A stretch of 64,000 nt of DNA. It comes from Roseiarcus sp963779095. GTDB taxonomy: Bacteria > Pseudomonadota > Alphaproteobacteria > Rhizobiales > Beijerinckiaceae. Of this stretch, positions 8,355 through 18,276 are shown piece after piece. Positions within the stretch are counted from its first letter, which is position 1; each line of letters starts with the position of its first letter. The stretch covers positions 124,001 through 188,000 of the forward strand of contig CAVZWU010000022.1 of the NCBI GenBank assembly GCA_963779095.1. Direction: 5' to 3'. The translations under genes were made by a program, and so were the position numbers. The notes below the pieces were generated by a model, which ran no database searches, had not been told where the DNA came from, and saw only the letters and a list, made by a program, of their open reading frames with translations.

Positions 8355-9444
8355 CGTGCCTATCCGGTTAAGGCAGACACCCACCATATGTAGGGTGGAC
8401 CCATTCTCCCGAATTAAAGCTGGGCATAGGTTGGCGCCTCGACGTCGCCCGCGATGCCGAGCAGCGAGCGGAAGGCGTTGAACGGGTAGAAGCGCCGGTT
8501 GAAGCGGAACGTGAATTCGTTGAGGTAAGCTTGTAGATGCTTGGCGCTCACGCCGTGGTGGATGCCGTTGAGCCAGGTCTTCAAATTGGAGAAGACGAGA
8601 TGAATCATCGGCATGAACTGTTCGGCAATTTCGGGACGCGTTTCGGCAATCGGATGATGGTCGTAGCCCCGCTTACGCAAGCTGACGTAGCCGCTCCAAT
8701 CGTCGGTGACGATCAGCGAGGCTGGCATGACGGCGTTCTCGACAAAGCCGCACAAGGAATCGGCGCTGCGGTCGGCGACGATGGCCAATCGCACACGACC
8801 GGCATAGCGACCGTCCCTGCGCTTGTCTTGCGCCGTCCCCGGCTTGCGATGGCGAACCTCGACAGCGGCGGACACCAATGTTTTGTGGTGGATGCCTCGG
8901 CCATCGCCGCGCGTCCTTCCACCGACCCAGGTCTCATCGACCTCGACATGCTCTTTCGCCCGACCACCGATACGATCCTGGTCCGGCCGCACCATGCCGG
9001 CGCGCAGTTTGTGAAGGATGCCAAACGCAGTTTCGTATCGTGTCAGCCCAAGTTGCCGCTGAAACTGAACCGCCGACATGCCCGGCGTCTGGCTGGCGAC
9101 GAGATACGCGGCCCAGAACCAGACGCTAAGCGGCGTATGACTGCGCTCCATGACCGTGCCGGCCAAGAGGCCGGTTTGGCGTCGACACGCGCGGCATTCC
9201 AGAACACCGGGTCGGGTTGCAATGCGGAAGGGTTCACCAATCACGCCGCAATGCGAGCAGACAAAACCGTCAGGCCAACGCGCGCGCCCAAGATAGACAG
9301 CACACGCCGCGTCATTAGGAAACAGCTTCTGAAATTCGGGGAGCGATTGGGGAAAAGCCAGATCGTCCCGCTGGTGAATGTCCAAAGCCGCCATAACTGC
9401 GGCTACTAGCCCTAGTGGGTGTCTGAGTCAACCGGATAGGCACG
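8355..9444 (-). mobile_element. IS1595-family insertion sequence, copy 2 (inverted)
   Basis: A 1090-base copy in opposite orientation to copy 1, three bases shorter. Ends read CGTGCCTATCC...GGATAGGCACG. It is flanked by an exact eight-base duplication GTATGGAC at 8347-8354 and 9445-9452, the size expected for IS1595. Removing the element and one repeat restores the ATPase frame (EVWT then TTAYKT). This copy therefore inserted independently into the ATPase gene, and the pair is not the remains of a composite transposon that moved as a unit. Confidence 0.93.
8414..9394 (-). CDS. IS1595-family transposase, second copy
   Basis: A 326-residue protein almost identical to that of copy 1: the same zinc ribbon (CSHCG, CRACRR), the same VEVDETWVGG and LIVTDDWSGY acidic motifs and the same C-terminus. 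It differs by D for N near residue 211 and by a shortened loop (ETRPE). The frame is intact, so it could still act on both copies. Confidence 0.93.
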   Translation of the reverse strand: MAALDIHQRDDLAFPQSLPEFQKLFPNDAACAVYLGRARWPDGFVCSHCGVIGEPFRIATRPGVLECRACRRQTGLLAGTVMERSHTPLSVWFWAAYLVASQTPGMSAVQFQRQLGLTRYETAFGILHKLRAGMVRPDQDRIGGRAKEHVEVDETWVGGRTRGDGRGIHHKTLVSAAVEVRHRKPGTAQDKRRDGRYAGRVRLAIVADRSADSLCGFVENAVMPASLIVTDDWSGYVSLRKRGYDHHPIAETRPEIAEQFMPMIHLVFSNLKTWLNGIHHGVSAKHLQAYLNEFTFRFNRRFYPFNAFRSLLGIAGDVEAPTYAQL

Positions 9445-9709
9445 GTATGGACTACGACGGCGTATAAGACAGCCTTAGATGCCGGTGTGGAGAATGCCAG
9501 TCATACGTAGGACAACTCGTAACCGAGGAATATGGGGCGGAGATCGAGAAAGTTAGGGAGAGATATTAGAGATTTAAAGATTTTTTATTCGTCTCCTATG
9601 TAAAGGCACGACCTCCTATGCTGGGAGTTCCTAAAGAGTAGAGAGATCTTTTATCTACGGTCCCGTACCACGTCTTGGGGCGCGGAATGAGCCGCATAAC
9701 CCCGTCGCG

Positions 9710-10395
9710 TCACAGCACCCCGAAGGTGTCGAACGCCTCGCGCGCCCCCATGCCGTCCCGGATCGCGGTCGCGACCTTATTCTCGGTCGACGCCTTGGCG
9801 AGGGCCGCCTCGACCGCCTCCGCCTCGACATCGGCGGGAATGACCAGCACCCCCTCGCGATCGCCGAACATCAGATCGCCGGGCGCGATCCGCACGCCTT
9901 CGATTTCGATCGCCACGCGAAAGTCGATCACCTTGCCGCGCGGGCCCTGGTCCTGCGCATACAGTCCGCGTGAGAAGGTCGGAAAGCCAAGCGCCTCGAT
10001 CCCCGCGGCGTCGCGGACGAAGCCGTTGAGCACGGCGCCGGCGGCCTTGAGGTAGCGGGCGCGGGTCGACATGAGCTCGCCCCAGAAGGCGTAGCGAAGC
10101 GAGCCGCCGGTCGCGACATAGACCTCATTCGGGCGAAGGTCGTCGAGCGCCTCCAGCATCAGCCCGAACGGCTTCGCGCCGACCGACCCGGGCGAGCCGC
10201 CGCTGTCATCGAAGATGTCGGCCTCGAGGACCGGCATCGCGCGACCGACCAGCTTCATGTCGGGCCGCAGCGGTCCGATCGCCTGCGGCAGGAACTGGCG
10301 ACGGCGCCCATTCGGTCCAGCACGTCGCCGACGACCGCCGTGAACAGCTTGTCGCGCAGGTTCGCGAACAGGACGTCATCCGCGATTTTGGCCAT
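9710..10395 (-). CDS. RraA/HMG-aldolase-like protein, one frame break
   Basis: A protein of about 228 residues of the RraA-like family, which includes 4-hydroxy-4-methyl-2-oxoglutarate aldolases and RNase E inhibitor RraA. The start ATG 10395 gives MAKIADDVLFANLRDKLFTA then VVGDVLDRMG. Near 10309 the frame must shift to reach RRQFLPQAIGPLRPDMKLVG. The rest has the family loop GAVLNGFVRDAAGIEALGFP and the C-terminal GDREGVLVIPADVEAEAVEA. This shift has the opposite phase to almost all others here (one missing C restores it), so it may be a true mutation rather than the general artefact. The aldolase role is the commonest annotation for standalone members of this family; the substrate is not determinable. 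Confidence 0.75.
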
Positions 10396-10410
10396 ATGTG
10401 CTCCTCAAGG

Positions 10411-12223
10411 GCCTACTGCCGCTCGAGCTCCTCGCGCAGGATCTCGAGCCCGAGCCACTCGTCCTCGGCGCCGGCCAGCGCGTCGCGCAATTCCGCGTAA
10501 GCCCTGGTCGCGTCGGTGAAAGCGGCCGGCTCGCGGGCGGGGAAGTCGGCGTCGGCGAGCTTCGCCTCGAGCGCCTCGAGATCGGCGCGGAGCTTGTCGA
10601 TCGCGTCCCGGCAGCGTTTCGAGCGCGCGGCTCTCGTTGAACCCGAGCTTGCGCTTCGGGGCGGCCCGCTCGACCGTGCAGCTTCTCCGGCTTCTCCGCC
10701 GCGTCGACCGGCGCGGCCAGCGGACCGGCAAGCCCATACCCGCGCTGGGCGACCATGTCGGAATAGCCGCCCGCATATTCGACCCAGCGCCCATCGCCGT
10801 CGCCGACAATGACCGATGTCGCGACGCGATCGAGAAAATCGCGATCGTGGCTGACGAGGAGGATCGTTCCGGCATAGTCGCCAAGCAGTTCCTGCAGGAG
10901 ATCCAGCGTCTCGATGTCGAGGTCGTTGGTCGGCTCGTCGAGAACGAGCAGGTTGGACGGCTTCGCCAGCGCCCTCGCGAGCATGAGCCGCCCGCGCTCG
11001 CCGCCGGACAATTTGCCGATCGGCGTGCGCGCCTGCTCGGGCGGGAACAGGAAGTCGCGCATGTAGCCCATGAACATGGCGCCGCTCGCCATTGATGGTG
11101 ACATAGTCGCTGCCGCCCCCGGTCAGCGCGTCGACAAGCGTCGTCGTCGGCTCGAGCGAAGCGCGCCCCTGATCGAGAGAGGCCATCGCGACATTCGCGC
11201 CGAGCCGCACCGAGCCGGAATCGGGCGCGAGCGCGCCGGTCAGGAGATTGACGAGCGTGGTCTTGCCCGCGCCATTGGCGCCGACGATGCCGATCCGGTC
11301 GCGGCGCATCACGCGCAGCGAGAAATCGCGCACGACCGCGCGCTCGCCGTAAGCCTTGCTCATCCGCTCGGCGTCGATCACCAGCGCGCCCGAGGCTTTC
11401 GTGTCCTGCGCGATCATGGCGGCCGCGCCGGTCGGCCTTCAGCGCCTCGCGCCGCTCGCGTCTCAGGTCGGCAAGCTCGCCGACGCGGCGCATGTTGCGC
11501 TTGCGGCGCGCGGTGACGCCGTAGCGCATCCAGTGCTCTTCCTCGACGATCTTGCGGTCGAGCTTGTGGCGCTCGAGCTCTTCCTCCTCGAGCTTTGCGT
11601 CGCGCCAGGCCTCGAACGCGCCGAAGCCCTGGTCGAGCCGGCGGGCGCGGCCCCGGTCGAGCCAGATCGTGGCCTTCGTCAGGTCGGCGAGCAGCCGCTT
11701 GTCGTGGCTGATGAGGGCGAGCGCCGAGCGGCTCTGCGCGAGCCGCGCCTCGAGCCACTCGATGGCGATGAGATCGAGGTGGTTGGTCGGCTCGTCCAGG
11801 AGCAGGATGTCGGGCTCGGGGCTCAGAACCCGGACCAAGGCCGCCCGGCGGGCTTCGCCGCCGGAAAGGCGCGCGGGATCGGCGGCCGGATCGAGGCCGA
11901 GCTCGGCCATCATCGCCCGCGCCGGCATAGGGGTCGTCGAATTCGTGCAAGCCCGCCAGCACATAGTCGAGCGCGGTCTTAAAGCCGGACATGTCCGGCT
12001 CCTGCGGCAGATAGGCGAGGCGCGCCGAAGGCTGGACGAAGCGGGTTCCGTGGTCGAACGTAAGCTCGCCCGCCGCGACGCGAAACAAGGTCGACTTGCC
12101 CGATCCGTTGCGCCCGACGACGGCGATGCGGTCGCCCGCGGAAATTGACAATTCCGCTCCGTCCAGAAGCGGCGCGCCGCCGAGCGTCACGACGATGTCT
12201 CGCAATTGTAGGAGGGGCGGCAT
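10411..12223 (-). CDS. uup: ABC-F ATPase, Uup-like
   Basis: A soluble duplicated ABC protein (ABC-F) of the Uup branch, which acts on ribosomes or branched DNA rather than in transport. The start ATG 12223 gives MPPLLQLRDIVVTLGG. Domain 1 has GRNGSGKST, LSGGEARRAAL and LLLDEPTNHLD; the linker helices (EEHWMRYGVTARRKRN) follow. Domain 2 has GANGAGKTT, LSGGERGRLML and LVLDEPTNDLD; the end is the Uup coiled coil (LRADLEALEAKLADADFPAR). Five frame breaks, near 11930, 11425, 11095, 10670 and 10620, all in the same phase, interrupt the reading. The conserved motifs are otherwise intact, so I annotate one gene of about 600 residues and suspect consensus errors. Confidence 0.85.
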
Positions 12224-12286
12224 ATGAATAGGTTCCGGCGCGGCGGCGGTCACGCTTAACGGCTGGCGGGGGAAAGGAAAAGGTCC

Positions 12287-14008
12287 ATGGCGACTGAGGC
12301 GACTCTGGCGGCGCTGGCGAAACTGACGCAGCTTGCGCGAGGGCGTGCTCGCGCGGGCGGCGAGAGCCGATTTCGCCGACGATCCGGCGCGATTCAAGGC
12401 GTTCAGCGTCACCCTCGACGATCTCCTGTTCGACTATTCCAAGCAGCGCATCGACGCCGGGGTCTTGGCCGCGCTCGTCGAGCTCGCCAAGGCGGCCCAG
12501 GTCGAAGCCCGGCGCGACGCGATGTTCGCCGGCGTGAAGATCAACGTCACCGAGAAGCGCGCCGTCCTGCACACCGCCTTGCGCAATTTCTCCGGCAAGC
12601 CGGTTCTCGTCGACGGCAAGGACGTGATGCCCGAGGTCATCGGCACGCGGGAAAAGATGCTGAGCTTCGCGGCGGACGTGCGCGAGGGACGGGTGCGCGG
12701 CGCGCTCGGCCAGCCGATGACGGACGTCATCAATATCGGCATCGGCGGCTCCGATCTCGGCCCCGCCATGGCCACGCGCGCGCTCGCGCCCTTCGCGCCG
12801 CCGCAACTGCGCAGCCACTTCGTCTCCAACGTCGACGGGGCGGACATCGGCGACACGTTGCGCGGGCTCGATCCGTCGCGGACTCTGTTCATCGTCTCAT
12901 CGAAGACCTTCACCACGCTCGAGACGATGACCAACGCGAGCGACCGCGCGCGCCTGGATCGCGCAAGGGGTGGGCGAAGCGGCGGTCGGCGACCATTTCG
13001 CCGCCGTCTCGACCCAGCTCGACAAGGTGGCCGAGTTCGGCATCCAGCCGACGCGGGTGTTCGGCTTCTGGGACTGGGTCGGCGGCCGCTATTCGGTCTG
13101 GTCGAGCATCGGGCTGCCGCTGGCGATTGCGATCGGGCCCGACCGCTTCAACGAATTCCTGCGCGGCGGCTACGAGATCGACGAGCATTTCCGCGAAGCG
13201 CCGATCGAGCGAAACATCCCGATCCTGATGGGGCTGCTCAGCGTCTGGAACCGCAACATCCTCGGCCACGCCACGCACGGGGTGATCCCCTATGACCAGC
13301 GGCTCGGGCGCTTTCCCGCCTATCTCCAGCAATTGCAGATGGAGAGCAACGGCAAGCACGTCCAGCTCGACGGCTCGCCCGCCAACACGGCGACCGGGCC
13401 GGTCGTGTGGGGCGAGCCCGGCACCAACGGCCAGCACGCCTTCTTCCAGCTCATCCATCAGGGAACGGAGATCATTCCCCTCGACCTCCTGGTCGCCGCG
13501 ACGCCGACCGACGCCGACGGCGCATCATCACGATCTTCTGGTCGCCAATTGCCTCGCGCAGGGGCAGGCGCTGATGCGCGGCCGCACGCCCGAGGAAGCC
13601 GAGGCGATCACCCACAAGCAGGGGGCGAGCGAGGCCGAAGCGCGCCGGCTCGCGCCGCACAAGAGCTTTTCCGGCAGCCGTCCGACGAGCACGTTCCTCT
13701 ACCGCCATCTCGATCCGCGCACGCTCGGGCGGCTCATCGCCCTCTACGAGCACAAGGTGTTCACCGAAGGCGCCGTCTGGGACATCGACTCGTTCGACCA
13801 GTGGGGCGTCGAGCTGGGCAAGGAGCTTGCGCTGAGCCTGGCGCCGATCGTCTCCGACGCCGCTACGGGCACGAACGAGCTCGATGCGTCGACCGCGGGG
13901 CTGGTGGCGCATCTGCGCGATCTGCGCGCGGACGGGCGGGAGCGGCGTGACGGCTTTCCTTGCCTGCGCCGCCTTCGACGTGAGGTTGCGGATCGGGAGG
14001 CTCAATAG
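12287..14008 (+). CDS. pgi: Glucose-6-phosphate isomerase
   Basis: Interconverts glucose 6-phosphate and fructose 6-phosphate in the cytoplasm. The start is ATG 12287 (MATEATLAALAKL). Hallmarks in order are NVTEKRAVLHTALRN, NIGIGGSDLGPAMATRAL (sugar-phosphate loop), FIVSSKTFTTLETMTNA, GGRYSVWSSIGLPLAIAIG, the signature QLQMESNGKHVQ, WGEPGTNGQHAFFQLIHQGT with the catalytic Glu, and near the end PTSTFLYRHLDPRTLGRLIALYEHK with KVFTEGAVWDIDSFDQWGVE carrying the catalytic Lys region. Breaks near 12335, 12960 and 13525 share one phase and are mended by dropping a duplicated T, C and G. The stop at 14006-14008 abuts the next ATG. Confidence 0.93.
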
Positions 14009-15112
14009 ATGAACCCAACGCCGGCGGTGCGGCTTACGCTGGACAAGGTTGTCGTGCGCGTGATCCAGGCGCCGCTGCGCCGCCCGATCGTCGCCAAGAT
14101 CGGCGAATTCAAGAGTTGGCCATTCATCCTGACGGATGTGCTGACCAAAGAAGGCGTCATCGGCCATAGCTATCTCGAGGCCTACCGGGTCAGCTCGACC
14201 AAATCGATCGTCGCCCTTATCGACGAGATGGCGGAGCAGCAGCGGGGCAAGGCGGTCGCGCCGTTCGACCGGTTCGACGAGGCGATGGGCTCGCTGCATT
14301 TCCTGGGCCGTCAGGGCGTGACGCTGTTCGCCGTCTCCGCGCTGGACATGGCCATGTGGGACGCCTTGGCGAAAGCGACCGGGCTGCCGTTGGCGGCGCT
14401 GCTCGGCGGGACGGTGGGGCCGGTCCGCGCCTACAATACGAACGGCCTCTGGCTTGTTCCCGTTGAGCGCCTGGCGGATGAAGCAAGCTCGCTCGTCGCC
14501 GAAGGAAGCTTCCGGGCGTTGAAGATCAGGCTTGGGCGCGACAATCTCAAAGACGACCTGAAAGCGATCGCGGAAGTGCGCCGGGCGGTCGGGGACGACA
14601 TCGTCTTGATGAGCGACTTCAACCAGGGCCTGTCGTTCAACGCCGCGCTACGCCGACTGCATTCGCTCGACGATCAGGGACTGGAATGGTTCGAAGAGCC
14701 GATCGTCTTCGACGATTTCGCGGGCTCCGCGCGGCTCGCGAAGGAGCTGAAAACCCCGTTGCAGACTGGCGAAAACATCTATGGACCAAGGCACTTCCTT
14801 CAGGCGGTCTTAGCCGGCGCGGCGGATTGCTATATGCCCGACCTCGGGCGGATCGGAGGCGTCACAGGCTGGCTCAGATCGGCGGCGATCGCCGGGGCTG
14901 CCGCCCTGCCGATGTCGACCCACCTTTATCCGGAGTTTTCCGCCCATCTGATGCGTGTTACGGAAAGCGCGGACTGGCTTGAATGGCGCGACTGGGGCGT
15001 CCCGTTCCTGGCGGAGCCATTCGAGATCCACGACAGCGCGATTCACATTCCGGACCGGGCAGGCGCGGGCGTCACATGGGACGAAGCTGCCGTGAAAAAG
15101 TTCGCCATCTGA
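14009..15112 (+). CDS. Mandelate racemase-type enzyme (enolase superfamily)
   Basis: A 367-residue member of the mandelate racemase subgroup. Metal ligands are placed as in mandelate racemase: D203 (MSDFNQG), E229 (FEEP) and E255 (QTGENIYG). The His/Asp dyad is H305 (PMSTHLYPE) with D278 (PDLGRIGGVTGWLR), and E325 (WLEWRD) matches the third essential acid. The other catalytic base motif, KxK in the true racemase, reads K172-I-R174 here, so the second lysine is arginine. The likely reaction is proton abstraction alpha to a carboxylate, either racemisation or acid-sugar dehydration; I cannot choose between these. Its ATG directly follows the pgi stop, so translation may be coupled. No frame break. 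Confidence 0.88.
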   Translation: MNPTPAVRLTLDKVVVRVIQAPLRRPIVAKIGEFKSWPFILTDVLTKEGVIGHSYLEAYRVSSTKSIVALIDEMAEQQRGKAVAPFDRFDEAMGSLHFLGRQGVTLFAVSALDMAMWDALAKATGLPLAALLGGTVGPVRAYNTNGLWLVPVERLADEASSLVAEGSFRALKIRLGRDNLKDDLKAIAEVRRAVGDDIVLMSDFNQGLSFNAALRRLHSLDDQGLEWFEEPIVFDDFAGSARLAKELKTPLQTGENIYGPRHFLQAVLAGAADCYMPDLGRIGGVTGWLRSAAIAGAAALPMSTHLYPEFSAHLMRVTESADWLEWRDWGVPFLAEPFEIHDSAIHIPDRAGAGVTWDEAAVKKFAI

Positions 15113-15281
15113 GCAGGGCTTCTTCGCTGCCTAAGACGGTAGAGTTTGGCGCCGCCGGACGTCCCGTCATTCAAGCGCTAGCCCAGAGCTAATCAAGACC
15201 TCCTGGACGCCGATGTCGCGGGGATAACAGCCGCCGGCGTTTCATGCTTGCGGGTTGCGCCGCCCCGCTCGAGGCGAGAGG

Positions 15282-17123
15282 TCAGCGCCTGGCCGCGCCG
15301 AGACGCCGCGTGGCCTTCGCAAGCCACCGGCGGGTCGAGGCATCGACCCGCGGCGACAAGGTCTTGCGCACGCGTGCGTGATAATCGTCGAGCCAGGCAA
15401 TTTCGTCGGCGTCCATGAGTTTCGGCTCGACGAGGCTGAGATCGATCGGCGCGAAGCGTCAGCGTCTCGAAGCCCAGCATCGGCCGCTCGCCGCCTGGAA
15501 TCGTCCGCTCCTCGACCGCGAGCAGATTCTCGATCCGGATCCCGAATGCGCCGGCGGCGTAGTAGCCGGGCTCGTTGGAGATGATCATGCCCGGCGCGAG
15601 CGCCGTCGTTCCGGTCTTTGACAGGCGCTGCGGGCCTTCATGCACCGAGAGGTAGGACCCGATCGCCGTGTCCCGTGCCGTGGTCGAAATCAAGCCCCGC
15701 CCGCCAGAGCGCGGCGCGCGCCAGCGCGTCGATCTGCGCGCCGTTCGTGCCGGCCGGAAAGACGGCGCGGGCGACGCGCGATGTGACCTTTCAGCACCCG
15801 GGTGAAGCGGTCGCGCATGAGCGCGCTCGGCCGTCCGACGGCGATCGTGCGGGTGATGTCGGTCGTGCCGTCCTCATATTGCGCGCCGCTGTCGATGAGG
15901 AAAATGCCGCGCTCGATTCTGCGGTTGGAGGCTTCGCTGACCCGATAGTGGGGAATTGCCGAATTCGGTCCGAAGCGCCGCGATGGTCGGGAACGAGAGG
16001 TCCTTCAGCGCCGGGCTTGCCCGCCGGAAGGTCTCGAGCGCCTCGACCGCGTCGATTTCGGTCAAGCCGCCCCGCGGCGCCTCGGCGGCGAACCAGGCGA
16101 GGAAATTGGCCATCGCCGCGCCGTCCCGCTCATGCGCGGCGCGCGAGCCCGCGAGCTCGGCCGGATTTTTCTTCGCCTTCATGAGCGTGATCGGATCGGC
16201 GCCGATGTCGGCCTTGCCGCCCGCCCGCTCGATCGCCTGGGTCAGATAGGCCGGCGCGGTCGCGGCGTCGAAGGCGACGCGTGCGCCCTGCCGGCCCAGG
16301 TCCTCGACGAAACCGAGCAGAGCGTCGGGCTCGAGCACGTCCGCCTGGCGGCTGAGACTGTTGGCGTCGCTGCGCCCGTGAGCTTTCTGCCGGTCGAGAA
16401 ACACGACCGGGCGCCCCTCACGCGGCAGATAGGCCCAGCCGAGCGGCAGCGGCGTATACGAGACGTCCGAGCCGCGAATATTGAACAGCCACGCCAGATT
16501 GTGAGGATCGCTGATCAGGAGACCCTGCGACGACTTGATCGCCTGACGCACGCGCGCGATCTTCGCTGCCGTGGCCTTCGCCCGCGAATCTGCAGCTTGT
16601 GCGGCGTGATCGCGCCGATCGGCGCGGGCGGCCGATCGGGCCAGATCGCGTCGATCGGGTTCGCAGTCGACCGCGACCAGGCCGGCGCCGGCTTTCTCGC
16701 AAGCGGCCGCATATCGCGCGACAGCGTCGGGCGTGTGAAGCCGCGGGTCATAGCCAAGCTTGTCGCCCGCCTTGAGATGACGCGCGATCCATTCGCTCGG
16801 CGGGTCCTCCATGACATGCCGGAATTCGAAGACCGACGCGGTCCGCCTCGGTCTTCACCTGCTCGGTGTATCGCCCGTCGACGAACAGAGCCGCCGCATC
16901 CTTCAGCACCACGGCGATCCCCGCCGAGCCGGCGAATCCCGTCAGCCACCTCAGCCGCTCGGCATTGGCCGGCACGTATTCGTTCTGGTGCTCGTCCGCG
17001 CGCGGAACGATAAATCCCGCGAGACCCGCCTTCGCCAGTTCGGCGCGCAACTGGCTCGACCCGAGCGGCCCCATGCGAAGGATCGCCCAACGCCACGAAG
17101 GACTGAAAACGACTCTCAAACAC
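15282..17123 (-). CDS. pepP: Xaa-Pro aminopeptidase (M24 family)
   Basis: Removes N-terminal residues that precede proline. The start GTG 17123 (MFESRFQSFVALGDPSHG) overlaps the end of hpt. The N-terminal creatinase-like domain has AGFIVPRADEHQNEYVPANA and LRWLTGFAGSAGIAVV. The catalytic pita-bread domain reads FLIDSGAQYEDGTTDITRT (two metal Asp), then DFDHGTGHGIGSYLSVHEGP with the metal His, then IISNEPGYYAAGAFGIRIEN (metal Glu). The C-terminus is WLDDYHARVRKTLSPRVD. Six same-phase breaks, near 17075, 16838, 15958, 15785, 15663 and 15457, interrupt it. All catalytic segments are conserved, so I read it as one gene of about 610 residues with consensus errors. Confidence 0.86.
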
Positions 17124-17689
17124 CCGAAGCCGTTTCCGAAGACGGCGGCGTCCTGCGCGGTGACGACCCGGCCGATGAACGGCAGTTCGCGATAGGAATG
17201 GGCGACGTCCATGCCGTAGCCGACCACAAAAACGTCGGGGCAGACAAAGCCGACGAAATCGGCGCCGATTTCGACCGCCCGTTTGCCGGGCTTCTCGAGC
17301 ATCGTGCAGACGAGAACCCGCCGCGCGCCGCGCGCGGCCAGAAGATCCTTGGCGAAGGCCAGCGTCCGGCCGGATTCGAGAATATCGTCGACCAGCAGGA
17401 CGTCCCGGTCGCGGACCGAGGATTCGATGTCGCGCAGGATCTTCACCGTCCCGCTCGACACGGTCCCGCTCAAATAGCTCGACAGGTGAAAGAACTCGAC
17501 CTGCGGCTCGAGCCCGACCCGATGCAGGGCGCGCAACAGGTCAGCCGCGAACATGAACGAGCCCTTGAGGATCGCGACGACAAGCAGGTCCTTCGGCTTC
17601 GCCGCGGCGATCTCGCGCGCCAGCGCCTCCGTTCGTTCGGCGATCGTTCGTTCGTCGTAGAGAACCTTGACCTGTCTCTCGCCGCTCAT
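17116..17689 (-). CDS. hpt: Hypoxanthine phosphoribosyltransferase
   Basis: Salvages hypoxanthine or guanine with PRPP. About 190 residues: KVLYDERTIAERTEALAREI, then the PPi loop LLVVAILKGSFMFAADLLRA, the flexible loop SYLSGTVSSGTVKILRDI, and the PRPP motif VLLVDDILESGRTLAFAKDL. PDVFVVGYGMDVAHSYRELP is the purine-contacting C-terminus. As written, the frame runs on through the pepP N-terminus; removing one base after FIGRVV gives a stop at 17116-17118 that overlaps the pepP GTG start. The ATG at 17689 overlaps the stop of the upstream gene (ATGA), suggesting an operon 18216 to 15282. Confidence 0.9.
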
Positions 17690-18216
17690 GAAGGGGTCTC
17701 GGTGAACGCCCCTTTATTGCCCGGCTCGGCGAATTTTACCAGAACCTCGCGAACGCCGGCCGGAGGCGCCGCCAGCCGCGCCCGGAAGGGGACGCGCTCG
17801 CGAGTCGCCAAGACGAGCCTTCGGCGCCCGCGCCGTCCAGACGTAGAGCTCGCGCCCGTCTTCGCCGCACAGCGCCAGGCGCAGATTCGGCGCCGGCGTT
17901 TCTCCGTCGCGCAGATTGGCGATCTCGCCTGTGACCAAAAGCTCTCCCTGGCCATCGGCTTGCTGCCGTAACCGTCGCGCGCACATCGGCGATCGATGAG
18001 GCCGCGAAGATTAACCGGCAGTCCAACGCTGGCATAGACGGCCGCTGTCGCCGGCGCGACCGAGACGATCGCGGCCCGAGCGGCGATCGCAGCAGTCGCG
18101 GCCATCACCAGGCCGATCAGGACAAAAGCTGACGCAAAGCGCGCCGCCGCGGCGCCGACAGCCGCTCGAGAGAAGCTTTGATCGCAATTTGGGCCGAACT
18201 TGTGGTCCACAGTCAT
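17686..18216 (-). CDS. DUF3426-like membrane protein
   Basis: One hydrophobic segment (FASAFVLIGLVMAATAAIAARAA, broken here for length only) is followed by a globular region with VGLPVNLRGL, ADGQGELLVTGEIANLRDGE and PFRARLAAPPAGVREVLVKF. This is the pattern of the C-terminal domain of Rhizobiales proteins that start with an MJ0042/DUF3426 zinc ribbon. The ribbon is not visible here, so the protein is shorter than usual or its true start lies beyond a break. Three same-phase breaks (about 18010, 17960 and 17820) interrupt it. Function unknown. It sits between divergent ftsE and downstream hpt, with an ATGA overlap to hpt. Confidence 0.62.
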   Translation of the reverse strand: MTVDHKFGPNCDQSFSRAAVGAAAARFASAFVLIGLVMAATAAIAARAAIVSVAPATAAVYASVGLPVNLRGLIDRRCARDGYGSKPMARESFWSQARSPICATEKRRRRICAWRCAAKTGASSTSGRRGRRRLVLATRERVPFRARLAAPPAGVREVLVKFAEPGNKGAFTETPS

Positions 18217-18276
18217 CGACGCTGACCTTGCCGTTCTGATGAGATGGCCGATGGTGGTATTTGGTTGGAAACACGG

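Larger units (their letters stand above)
4816..9641 (+). pseudogene. AAA-family ATPase gene broken by three insertions
   Basis: Four collinear pieces of one gene can be joined: 4816-4939, 6033-6520, 8102-8354 and 9453-9641. Piece 1 starts at ATG 4816 after GAGGAGG and reads TLFEVENAFQPAKEISDARR then FAGR, the usual N-terminus of a family of ORC/Cdc6-like prokaryotic ATPases. Piece 2 has the Walker B segment GIIFIIDEFDQIRD and VKFCMVGVANDIQELM. Pieces 2 and 3 join in frame across the IS66 target repeat (ARNQ then LISIAQGHPYLIHLIGK). Piece 3 joins piece 4 across the IS1595 repeat (RSEVWT then TTAYKT), giving a C-terminal winged-helix-like region (VGQLVTEEYGAEIEK). The Walker A part between pieces 1 and 2 is deleted. 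Piece 4 also has a one-base deletion near 9506 and an amber codon at 9567-9569. The gene is visibly AT-richer than its surroundings, suggesting transfer. Its role is unknown. Confidence 0.82.

Noticed and set aside
4940..9444. A composite transposon made of the inverted IS1595 pair
   Set aside because: Copy 2 has its own exact target duplication inside the ATPase gene and the frame is restored on its removal, so it inserted alone; the enclosed DNA is the host gene plus IS66.
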